From NCBI GenBank assembly GCA_037127315.1, contig JBBBDQ010001279.1:911001-975000 (forward strand): 64,000 bases of DNA, read 5' to 3'. The stretch's first letter is position 1; each line of letters begins with the position of its first letter. Of the stretch, positions 55,616 through 64,000 are shown piece after piece. The notes under the pieces are model-generated. The model searched no databases and was not told the DNA's origin. It saw only the letters and a list, made by a program, of their open reading frames with translations. The DNA is from Ascarosepion bandense (taxonomy: Eukaryota; Mollusca; Cephalopoda; Sepiida; Sepiidae). Both the position numbers and the translations under genes were made by a program.

Positions 55616-55655
55616 CACTACCACTGCCACCGAAAACTTTTGTATGTTTAATTTA

Positions 55656-55687
<32 letters not shown>
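55656..55687. repeat. (AAAG)n microsatellite
   Basis: Eight AAAG units. Confidence 0.9.
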
Positions 55688-55688
<1 letters not shown>

Positions 55689-55774
55689 TCAACGTCTCCT
55701 GCCAATACCTCATGAATAATGGACTATTCCGATTTGATTGTGTGGGAAAACAGAACACTTATCATAGACAATTG

Positions 55775-55860
55775 TTCGGACTGTTGTCTTCATCTTTATT
55801 GCCATCGTCACGATGTTTCGGTCGTTGCACGCTCCGGCCTTCTTCATCTGATATACGTTG
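55775..55860. mobile_element. Solo arm of the inverted-repeat element
   Basis: Homologous to the arms at 9738-9812 and 10043-10125: CACGATGTTTCGGTCGTTGC then CTCCGGCCTTCTTCATCTG. Only one arm is recognisable. Confidence 0.6.
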
Positions 55861-56690
55861 GAATTTCGAACCTAGCCCTTTATTTCGTCCACCGGATTGG
55901 ATTGTTCTAGTTCCACGTGCGATGCCTCTTCCTAATATCTCAGTTAAAGTTATTTCTCTTTACTAACTCAACTCTCTAAGTTTTTGTTTATCTCAGCTGT
56001 GATAAAAGCTTTGGTTGAAGTAATCTATCTCAAGAAAATTGGTAAAGTGAATAAACATCATTTATTGTTTTCTTTACAAAAATGTAAAGCTGGTAATATT
56101 TTTTATTTCTTAGAAAAATGCTAATATGCTTCTTTTTTAAGTGATATGTCCCGGAATGGGATATATATCAATACGAGTTTGTTAAGTGATTAAGGCAAAT
56201 CTAGCACAATCTAGTCCGTAGTCGTAACCGTCGTATTCGTCGTATGCAGAGTCCTGAGACGCAGGCGTAGTCAATAGTAGACCAATAGATCTCTGGTGGA
56301 AAGACTGGTAGAACTCACTCACTCACTCACTCACTCACTCATTCACTCACTCACTAACTCGATATTTACTCATCTTTCCCACTTGAGAGAGATGTGACAC
56401 AAGGTCTTTTTTAACGTGGGGTCCCTGATCGCGCACGTCCAGGTAAACTGGTCAAAATTTTACCCATCCCCCCGCTTACACAGTAGCTGGGTTCAAAACC
56501 GATCTTAAACTGGTCTTATCTGGTCTTAAGCGGTCTTAAGTGGTAAATGGTCATTAGCCTCCCAGCCAAAAGGCCGGGATGTTCTCTCATTCGTTCACTC
56601 TATCGACGTCCTTTCCTTCGTCTATATATATGGCTGATACCAGCCAATCACATTCTAGTGAGGGGGAAACAAGGTGTATCCATATTCATT
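55861..56690. other. Unassigned, with (ACTC)n
   Basis: (ACTC)n at 56316-56355. GGTCTTAAACTGGTCTTATC repeats of GGTCTTA at 56500-56545. No gene. Confidence 0.5.
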
Positions 56691-57245
56691 ACATCAAAAG
56701 GGTTCCATTCTTTTGCTGAAGTGTAGAAGATCGTAAGTTAAGCCCAGTTTTGCATCAGCACCGAGGGCAAAGCCGAATATCCATGGTTCGAAGCTTCTGC
56801 TCTGCATTTGGTGGGATCAGCTGGGTGTAGTTCATTATGAGCTGCTCAAACCGACCGAAACCATCACGAGAGATCGCTATCGGCTACAATTGATGCGTTT
56901 GTGCTGAGCATTGAAAAGCAAAATACCAGCCGATATACGAGCAGAGACACGACAAAGTGATTTTGCAACATGACAACGCTATTGCAAAACCGGTGAAAAT
57001 CTACTTGGAAACGCTTAAATGAGAAATTATACCCCACCAGCCGTATTCAGCAGACATTGCCAACTTGTTCCGATCGATGTCCTGGAAGCAGCACTTTCAT
57101 TCTTATGAAGATGCCAAAAAATGGGTCGACTCGTGGTTAATCTCAAAATAGGTGCATTTTTTCCGACATGGAATTCAAATGCTGTCAGAAAGATGGGAAA
57201 AAGTAGTGGTTAGCGATGAACAATACTGTCAGTGGAATATTTCTT
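56690..57245 (+). pseudogene. mariner transposase, decayed C-terminal half
   Basis: The plus strand reads FWWDQLGVVHYELLKPTETI, RDRYRLQLMRL and AETRQSDFA-type text, then QPYSADIANLFRSM-like codons in another frame and HFFRHGIQMLSERWEKV before the end. These are the second and third catalytic-region blocks of mariner (DD34D) transposases; the WDQ.G..YYELL and PERW.K.V motifs are typical. Four or more frameshifts and stops. No terminal repeats found. Confidence 0.75.
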
Positions 57246-57349
57246 ACTAAGTTTTGTAAATAAAACATCACTTTTCATAAAAAATTAGCGAGAACTTATT
57301 CAAGATCCTAATATATTTACAAAAAACTGGACAAAGAGGAAAGTTCCCC

Positions 57350-57450
57350 AAAAACATTTACCATAAAGGTATTTATAGAAAAGGCACAGGGAAGCTACAT
57401 TACAGCGGTGGGAAAGTAACTAAATCCGAGATGCCAGGTCAGGATAAATA
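57350..57450 (-). pseudogene. CR1-like LINE fragment
   Basis: ACCATAAAGGTATTTATAG and GGCACAGGGAAGCTACATTA match the family at 61870-61930. Confidence 0.6.
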
Positions 57451-57534
57451 ATACTACAGATGTATTTTATCAAGAATCTCTAAATACATAGCAGAAGCAA
57501 CAAACAAGATGTAGCAACAACATTCAATGAATGG

Positions 57535-57660
57535 TGAATATATAAATGTTTAAGATTGTTTCACGAGCAAGAAGTGTGATAGAAAGATCTGTTAACATTA
57601 AACTTACGGTTACATCTAGCCATTTCAACTGTGAAATGATGAGACCTAACTGTCAATCTA
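57535..57660 (-). pseudogene. CR1-like LINE fragment ending at a SINE
   Basis: AAGATTGTTTCACGAGCAAG through CAATCTAGT. The SINE follows at exactly the same LINE base as at 50127. Confidence 0.65.
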
Positions 57661-57830
57661 GTCAGTTAAGTGCCATATGTGATACACGCTCGGGCGATCA
57701 TGTTTGGGCAGAAGATTTTCCCGCGGTAGGTTGCCATTACTTTCTGCGATACACTGGTTGCTAACCAAGGCTATAGAACCCAATCTGTTTATTTAACTCA
57801 TAGCTAGATGGAGACTAGACGGATTATAGT
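57661..57830 (-). mobile_element. SINE (second family), truncated
   Basis: Tail half only (GTCAGTTAAGTGCCATATG to GACTAGACGGATTATA), with a 25 bp deletion after GGGCGATCATGT. Cut off by the next repeat. Confidence 0.75.
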
Positions 57831-57836
57831 ATATTA

Positions 57837-57942
57837 TTGTATTAATAAGTAGTAATTAGTGTGGGGTCACTTTGTTATTTTACAACAATAGAAAACCGAT
57901 CCCCTACTACTTTATGCCCAGTAGAAGCTGTATTTGTTTCCA
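57837..57942 (-). repeat. Relative of the 195-272 repeat
   Basis: Reverse complement of GCTTCTACTGGGCATAAAGT followed by GGGGATCGG and ending ACTAATTACTACT; the same unit surrounds the MITEs at the window start. Here it has no MITE, and its ACTACTTATTAATA shows an undisturbed version of the sequence next to the TTAA at 273. Confidence 0.7.
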
Positions 57943-57969
57943 ACTATTATATCATGTATTAACATACCA

Positions 57970-58200
57970 TACGTGATCCAGGATTAGGCGTTTATCTCTT
58001 TTTCGACACATGACTGACTGGGCAGAAATTCTTCCCTCGGTAGGTTGCTGTTACTTTCTGCGGTAGACTGGTTGTCATACAAGGCTATAGAACCCAATCT
58101 GTCCTGCATAAAGGGAGGGAGCAGCGACGGAGGAAGCAGCGACGGAGGAAGCAGCGACGGACATTTTCGCGTAAGTGAATGCTAAGAATTTAACAGGAAT
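57970..58200 (-). mobile_element. SINE (second family), with inserted GC-rich repeat
   Basis: Diverged copy (ACATACCATACGTGATCCAG). At 58113-58158 an alien 17 bp repeat GGAGGAAGCAGCGAC occurs three times. Head is missing beyond GGAATTC. Confidence 0.7.
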
Positions 58201-58206
58201 TCTACT

Positions 58207-58442
58207 AGTTAGTTAGTTAAGTGCCATACGTGATACACGCTTTGGACGATCATGTCTCGAAAGAGACATGACTGACTAGGCAGAAGATTATCCCGCAGTA
58301 GTTTGCCTTTGCTTTCTGCGATAGGAAAGAAACGGATTAATACCTTTCCCGTAAGTGAATGCAAAGAATTCAACTGGAATTTGAACTCGGCTCTTCGATT
58401 CGTCATTCCGAGTCTATATCCATTGCACCACAACGCACATAG
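58207..58442 (-). mobile_element. SINE (second family), internally deleted
   Basis: Tail GTTAGTTAAGTGCC to head CCATTGCACCACAACGCAC, missing about 65 bp of the body at 58322 (GCGATAGGAAAGAAACGG). Confidence 0.8.
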
Positions 58443-58614
58443 ACCGCGGGGTCGCTCCCTTAACGACCGCGTGCAGTCGCAGATATGCAAGACGACAGGC
58501 GCGCAGCGACGTCGTTTTCGCTCTCAGAGGTGAAAACTAAAAACATTTTATTAGTATTCCGCTTAAAAATACGTAAAGTTACTTATTACTATTTTCAGCA
58601 TCAAAATACGGTGG

Positions 58615-58762
58615 TTTAGGGGTTTTGGGGTTTTTTATGTTATAAAAGTGGTTTTATGTTATAAAATGTTATGTTATGTTATGTTATAAAATGTTATGTT
58701 ATGTTATGTGTATGTTATGTTATAAAAGTGGTTTTATGTTATAAAAGTGGTTTCTAAATAAA
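58615..58762. repeat. (ATGTT)n-type pentanucleotide repeat
   Basis: Irregular run of ATGTT/ATGTTATAAA units with two AAAAGTGGTTTTATG interruptions. Confidence 0.8.
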
Positions 58763-58784
58763 CTGAAAACTTATAAATTGTTTA

Positions 58785-58900
58785 AGATTGTTTCACGAGC
58801 AAGAAGTGCGATAGAAAAAACTATTAGCATCGAACTTACGGTGACATCTAGCCATTTTAACTGTAAAATGACGAGACCTAATTACCAATCTAGTACTGCT
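58785..58900 (-). pseudogene. CR1-like LINE fragment without SINE
   Basis: Same stretch as 57547-57660 but reads through CAATCTAGTACTGCTCTTAA, so it is the empty-site version. Confidence 0.65.
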
Positions 58901-59635
58901 CTTAAAAATTCGTAAATTTACTTATTGCTATTTCCAGCATCAAAATATGGCGCTTTTTGGGTGTGGGTGTATGTGTGGTGAGAGAGTTAATGTTATAAAA
59001 GTGTTTACTAAATAAACTGAAAACCTTTGAAGGAACCTTTCCGTACTCCCTGGGGGTCCATACTGATGATAATTCCCTGATTGGGTTCAAAAAGCAATAA
59101 TTATTAAGATTACCCCTTATTAAATTCTCTTCTTTTCATCCTTAAAACTATGATTAAGATAATTTTCTCCGGGTTCGTGTCAGTCTTCCTCCTTTTCTCT
59201 TTTTCTCTTTGGCTTTATGTTAATGTTCATTATTATTCCTGCTAAACTGGTTTTTGTATCGGACAGGGTATAATTTGCGTAATTTTTGACCGCTATGTTA
59301 TGTTAATAATTAAGCAGGCGTTAAAATAAAGTAATGAACTTTGAAAATTTTGTCCACCAGAGAGGTGTGACCACGTCAGGCAGATATTTAAACGGATCGA
59401 ATATTTTTTCCTCTGAACAAAGTATCAGTAAATAAAAAGCTTGAAAATGCAGACGATAGTTATCCTGTTGATAAATATAGTCGTTTTGGTAAGTACAACA
59501 TTTTTTTTTTTTTGCATTACTTTCAATCAAAAAAACAGAAAAAAAAAAAAGAATAAAGTTCCGTTTGACAGTTTTATTTATTTACTTTAAAAGAATTGTC
59601 AATATCTATTTATTTATAAATCACTAGTCTTTTTA
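58901..59635. other. Unassigned
   Basis: No gene. 58905-59030 is a diverged repeat of 58540-58765 (AAAATTCGTAAATTTACTTA, then CAGCATCAAAATA(C/T)GG). Confidence 0.5.
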
Positions 59636-60200
59636 TTCGTGGTGTCCTTTCAGGACGTAGGCGATCATGCCCTCCATATCTTTCTGTCTCGTATCGCTTC
59701 CAACACTTTTCCTCTTGGTATCTATCCCAAACTCTGGTCTGCCATTTACTTGCTCAAGCCTATCAAGTATGTCTCTTTGCCTCTATCCATCACGTGAGTA
59801 TTAGATTCTCCAATCTCTCTTTCCTCATTACGTACCCCAGAAACTTCAACTGTCTCTTCATGTATAAGTTTACTTTTTGTTTGCATCCTCTCTAAAACCT
59901 TGCCATTGCTCATATGTTCAATCCATGATATACTCAATATCCTTCTGTAGAATAACATTTCTTTGAGGAGATTGTCATTTCCATATAGGACGACAGATAT
60001 CACATAACTGTCCAGTATCCAATTTTTTTTTTTTTTTGTTTTCCAACGAAATCGTCCTAGTAAAAAATTTATTAGAAACAAAGAAAAATCTGAATTGTTA
60101 CATAATATCAGTCCTCCTATGTAGTGGTGAATACTGGACAGTCTCTTCAAGATAGCGAAAAATACCTCCCAAAGCAAAGCAAAGTATTAAGAAACAGGAA
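59636..60200 (-). pseudogene. RTE-like LINE 3' end (copy G)
   Basis: Minus strand contains LDSYVISVVLYG, FYRRILSISWIEHMSNGKVL and ERMQTKSKLI, ending GCATGATCGCCTACGTCCTG. An inserted poly-A/T (60027-60040) and several frameshifts; very diverged. A partial repeat of the same tail sequence (GTTACGTAATATCAGTC) follows to 60290. Confidence 0.7.
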
Positions 60201-60342
60201 AATTTTGTTAGACAAAAGAAAAGAGACATGAACTGTTACGTAATATCAGTCATCTTATAATTCCGAAGAATGCTGAGAGTCGACTCATAGATGAAGAAGG
60301 GTCTTGGGTCACTATGTCTGGAATGGTTGCTGCACATAATTC

Positions 60343-60500
60343 TGTCCTACTATTAATCTATAGCTTGGGGGAAGAGGAGTCGGATTCATACCTTTACATA
60401 AGGGGATTAAAACGTAAGTGAATGTAATGAACTCGACTAGAATTCGAACTCAACTCTCCGATTCCTCACTCCGAGCCGCAATCCGCTACACTACCGTCCA
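60343..60500 (-). mobile_element. SINE (second family), diverged head half
   Basis: CTGTCCTACTATTAATC through AGAATTCGAACTCAACTC to CCGCTACACTACCGTCC. Box B complement intact. Confidence 0.65.
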
Positions 60501-60529
60501 TACAAATAAGCAAGCATTGGAAATAAAGG

Positions 60530-60620
60530 AATTGGTTTCATACCTTTCCCAAGCGTATTTGCACGTAATTTAATGTACTCGACTGAAATTCGAACTCGGA
60601 ATTTCGATTCCACAACGCAT
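60530..60620 (-). mobile_element. SINE (second family), small fragment
   Basis: TTTCATACCTTTCCCAAGCG to CCACAACGCATG, with the region between box A and box B deleted. Confidence 0.6.
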
Positions 60621-61450
60621 GCGGCTATGTGTGCCCTGCACCCTAGAAAATATATTCAGTTTAAATACAGGAAGAGCCATTAAAAATAGTTTCAAAGTCC
60701 CAGTTTTTGGCCTTTGCAGAGGCAGTATGAACATTGAGACTAAGGAAGCCATCCCATAGAAGGCAGCACCTCTTCTTCGTAACGGGACTGTGATCATTAC
60801 CTGGCGCCTGAGGTGTCTCCAAAGAAGGAAGTGCCGGAAGGACTTCAGTAATTTCTGAACAGCTTCCGAAATTCCTCAGTTAACTCGAGCTTGGATCACA
60901 TTTTGAACGACGTGAGCGTACGAATATATAAATATTTACTATATATAATTAAATGATTATATATTTATATTTATATAAATATTTACTCTTTTCCTAGGGC
61001 AAGGAGGCACGGGCAAAAGGGCAAATTAGTCCTCGTGGCACAGATATCCGTTTCATTTACATTAAAACTGTACATGTACGTTTGCGAGTGCACATATATT
61101 TTAATTCGATGACAAACCAAAATAATGTTTCTAAAAATTTTTTAAATATATATATTTTAAATAATATGTAAAATAATATTTTATTCATTACCAAAAAGTT
61201 AAAATTATTCTGAAACCCCCCCCCCCCCCAAAAAAAACCGTTAAATCAAAAGGATCTTTTTGCCTTAACACCGCTATTACTGCATTCACTTTTGACACCC
61301 TCGGCAATGTTTGTTTCAAAAAGCGACAATTAGAATTTTCATAAAACCCAAACATATACAAGTGGATTTATGAATTTTATTTGATAACGAAGATATTAAA
61401 CACTTTATTTATTATGTTACCTTATTTACAAGAATAATTTTATATATATT
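60621..61450. other. Unassigned
   Basis: No gene. 60680-60790 (TTTGGCCTTTGCAGAGGCAG to GGACTGTGATCATTACCTGG) may be minus-strand LINE coding sequence but too short to place. C-run at 61217-61229. Confidence 0.4.
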
Positions 61451-61454
61451 TATT

Positions 61455-61970
61455 AATGATCTCACCCCAAGCAAGGCATTCTACTGCCACTGTTGCGCAG
61501 GGGGGTTACATAGGGGAAAGTGATGAAAAAGAGGGGTTAGTTATAGGAAATGTCAGGAGGAGAGTAATAAACGGATTAGAATACCGAGGATGGAGGTGGA
61601 GTAGATAAAAAAAGAGCTTCAGAGAATGGATGCGATTAGTGTGATAGGATATGTCTATTGACCTTACATTTAATTCCTGGAGATTGTAGCTGTCGGGGAA
61701 GGGAATTCCACAGGTGGGAAGTGCGTGAAAATATGCTGTTAGAGTAGAAATTGCGGTTATATTTTATCGGTTTCACTGTAAAAGGGTAGGACCTAGTTGC
61801 TAATCTAATAGCTCGTGTAAATTCATAACTATAGTGGCACCAGTGATCTAAGTTCATTGGAGCAGAAGCCGTGAAAGTATTTATAAAAGAGGCACAGAGA
61901 AGCCACGTCACGCCGGTGAGACAGCGACTGCAGCCGAGCTGCCAAGTCGGTATCGATCACATAACAGATT
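61455..61970 (-). pseudogene. CR1-like LINE 3' end (fragment 2)
   Basis: Minus strand: SLSHRRDVASLCLFYKYFHG-like codons at 61930-61880, TRAIRLATRSYPFTVKPI, FSRTSHLWNSLP and KVNRHILSH ending at 61636, then a 3' UTR to AATGATCTCACCCC at 61455. Coding is nearly intact except one shift at about 61850 and a 10-residue deletion after NSLPRQ. No long poly-A. Confidence 0.8.
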
Positions 61971-62060
61971 CTCCGTTACAAGATTGTAAAAATATGTGAA
62001 ACAACCACAAGAAAATACTTATTATTATTAACCATTTTATAAAGAAATAAATATAAAAAG

Positions 62061-62702
62061 ACTAGCAGTATAGCCCGGCGTTGCTCGGGTGTAATGAAAG
62101 CTTTAAAACTAATCCATGGTCCTGGAGTTCAGACTCTTTGGACGTTGGCACCAAAGACTAAAAAGCAATAGTTGTTTTCAGTTAAAGTGAAACCGTAGAC
62201 TGAAAGAAAAATGAATCGATGTAAGTCAAATTTTGATTTCCTGGTATCGATATCAAATAAGATTTTTCGTCTTAAACTAAATTTTGAAGGCCAAATAAGT
62301 CCACTGAGTAAATGGTATCATGGCTACTTAGAGCCAAACCCGAAGCAAAAACTAAAATAAAAGGGCTGAAAAAATACAGACATACAGGCAGATAAACAGA
62401 CACACACACTTGCCTTTTATATATATATATATATATTATCGATTTTCTGCTCTATTGTAAGAACTGCAACCTTGAAACTTCTGAATATCGTTTCTTATGT
62501 CTTTGTCTATGAGTGTATCAAATTTGATTAAAATCGGACCACTCCTTCTATAACCAGATATTTTCGATTATCGATTTTCGATATTTATCGGGGGTACCTC
62601 GACACAAAACCTAGCTAAGAACACTCGCAGACGCTTATAGTACAACTGTGTAAATTTTCAAGAAAATTGGTTCAGCTGTTTCGGAGTCTATAGGTAACGG
62701 AC

Positions 62703-62761
<59 letters not shown>

Positions 62762-62784
62762 GTTCCATTTATAAATAAGTTTAG
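62061..62784 (+). mobile_element. 759 bp interspersed repeat, copy 2
   Basis: About 90% like 29692-30450 by eye. The internal TA tract is shorter and the terminal CA tract longer (62708-62759). Ends TTCCATTTATAAATAAG in both. Confidence 0.75.
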
Positions 62785-63490
62785 ATGTTTTTATTCATAA
62801 AAATGTCTTTAGAAAATGTGACTATACACATAGCGACAAATAACAGTAATTATATATTTTGAAAAAATGTATTTTCCAGGAATTTCTTTCATTTTCTCTC
62901 GCCACATAAATTCAATAAAATAGATTGCGAGCATCTCCTCCTCTGAACCAAACATTCTTTGAATTTTAGATTTTAGATGAGATCACAAACACCCAATATT
63001 TTGAGTGTACCTTTCCGTCTTCATTGGGTGGACGAAGTTTTCCTTATGTATAATTAGAAATTACAGAATATTTGTGATTCTTCCCAAGTCGAACCTTACA
63101 AAAACTTGTTTTCGTAATTATTTATAAAATGGTAAATAATCAACCTTTTACATTGTAGATCTTATCTGTTAATTCACCTCCAAATATTAATGACTTATAT
63201 TTACTAAAATCCATACCAAGTCTTACATTGCACTCCGGTTGAGCTGACCTTTACAATTGCACCAAATGTGGACGTCTCGGGTGCGCTATGTCTACGTGTG
63301 GGGGTCGACGTTCGTGATCATTCCGATAAACAAACCAAAAACAGATGTTTTCCTTTTCTTTTTCAAATTGTAAAAAAAATTCTTGAATATCATCACAGGT
63401 ACGAAAGCAAAACGAATTTTGATTTAAAATTTATAATTTCAAAACAGCGTCAAACTCAAAAATTTAATAAAAAGTAAACTCCGATGCAAA
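62785..63490. other. Unassigned AT-rich sequence
   Basis: No gene seen; open frame 63268-63477 has no recognisable motif. Confidence 0.4.
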
Positions 63491-63494
63491 ATTT

Positions 63495-64000
63495 ATAATG
63501 TTTTTTGAGGTGAATTAATATTTACGATAAGTAAGTTTGCATTATTTGGGGTGAATTGATATTTTCGATAAGTAACTTTAGCATTATCTGGGGTGAAATA
63601 TTATTTGCAATAAGTACTTTACATTATTTGGGGGAAATAATATTTGTAAGTAACTTTACATTATTTGGGGTTAATTAATATTTTTGATGATTCACTTTTG
63701 TTATTTGCGATGTGCAACTTTACTTTATTTGGGGTGAATTAATATTTTTGATGATTCACTTTTGTTATTTGCGATGTGCAACTTTACTTTATTTGGGGTG
63801 AATTAATATTTCCAATGAGTAACTTTACATTTTTTAGGGTGAATTAATATTTGCGATGAGTAACTTTACTTTATTTGTGTTTGAATTAATATTTTCGATG
63901 AGTAACTTTTATATTATTTGGGGTAAATCAATATTTGCGATATGAAACTTGACATTGTTTTGGGTGAATTAATATTTGCTATCAGTAACTTTATTTTATT
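63495..64000. repeat. 42 bp minisatellite running off the window
   Basis: About 12 units of TTATTTGGGGTGAATTAATA then TTTGCGATGAGTAACTTTAC, with some units expanded to about 60 bp (GATGATTCACTTTTGTTATT). Two adjacent units at 63690-63810 are identical long forms. Confidence 0.85.

Overview
This 64 kb window looks like non-genic, repeat-dominated nuclear DNA of an animal, most consistent with a cephalopod mollusc. The grounds are AT-rich sequence, long TA/CA/GATA/AAT microsatellites, many RTE-type and CR1-type LINE fragments, Penelope-like elements, several families of satellite, and a roughly 300 bp tRNA-derived SINE present in at least nine copies. The organism assignment is inference; no host single-copy gene, exon or mitochondrial marker was found to confirm it. 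I see no convincing host protein-coding gene.

Layout. 1-700: two tandem copies of a 222 bp piggyBac-like MITE (TTAA target) in an older short repeat. 1.9-5.5 kb: TA microsatellites punctuated by fixed modules, a tRNA-derived SINE carrying a compact hammerhead-ribozyme-like core (3212-3244), a long hairpin element, and a Penelope-like reverse transcriptase fragment beside 177 bp inverted arms. 5.7-7.0 kb: two decayed mariner-type transposase ends and an LTR-like block. 8.0-11.0 kb: an RTE-like LINE, an inverted-repeat element and CR1-like fragments. 11.0-13.4 kb: a compound GATA/GAAA array with a repeated spacer. 14.6-18.2 kb (minus): a decayed R2/NeSL/HERO-type LINE split by a third copy of the MITE.

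18.4-26.0 kb is the most structured region. A nearly intact R4/Dong-like LINE with a C-terminal restriction-like endonuclease lies directly after an (AAT)n tract and is followed head-to-tail by four truncated relatives, each separated by AAT repeats. Three of these share one 5' breakpoint, and about 265 bp of 5' flank has been copied between them. The array probably grew by a mix of site preference for AAT repeats and recombination through those repeats.

26.1-30.6 kb: a 48 bp satellite (about 18 units) with an inverted mini-array 480 bp away, then about 2.1 kb of diverged 58 bp repeats broken by a 759 bp interspersed repeat. 30.6-43 kb: sparse DNA with LTR-like blocks, RTE-like LINE 3' ends, a 5S rRNA-like sequence fused to the SINE (37.45-37.68 kb), and clustered hairpins. 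43.4-46.3 kb: a 173 bp satellite and a CT-rich tandem repeat. 46.3-64 kb: more LINE/SINE/mariner debris with nested insertions, a perfect 24 bp-arm palindrome (55566-55615), a second copy of the 759 bp repeat, and a 42 bp minisatellite running off the end.

Nothing here forms a pathway. The interaction visible is between autonomous LINE machinery (RTE-, CR1-, Dong- and Penelope-type) and the non-autonomous SINEs, MITEs and satellites that have spread around them. Almost every open reading frame outside the LINEs is an artefact of tandem repeats whose period is a multiple of three.
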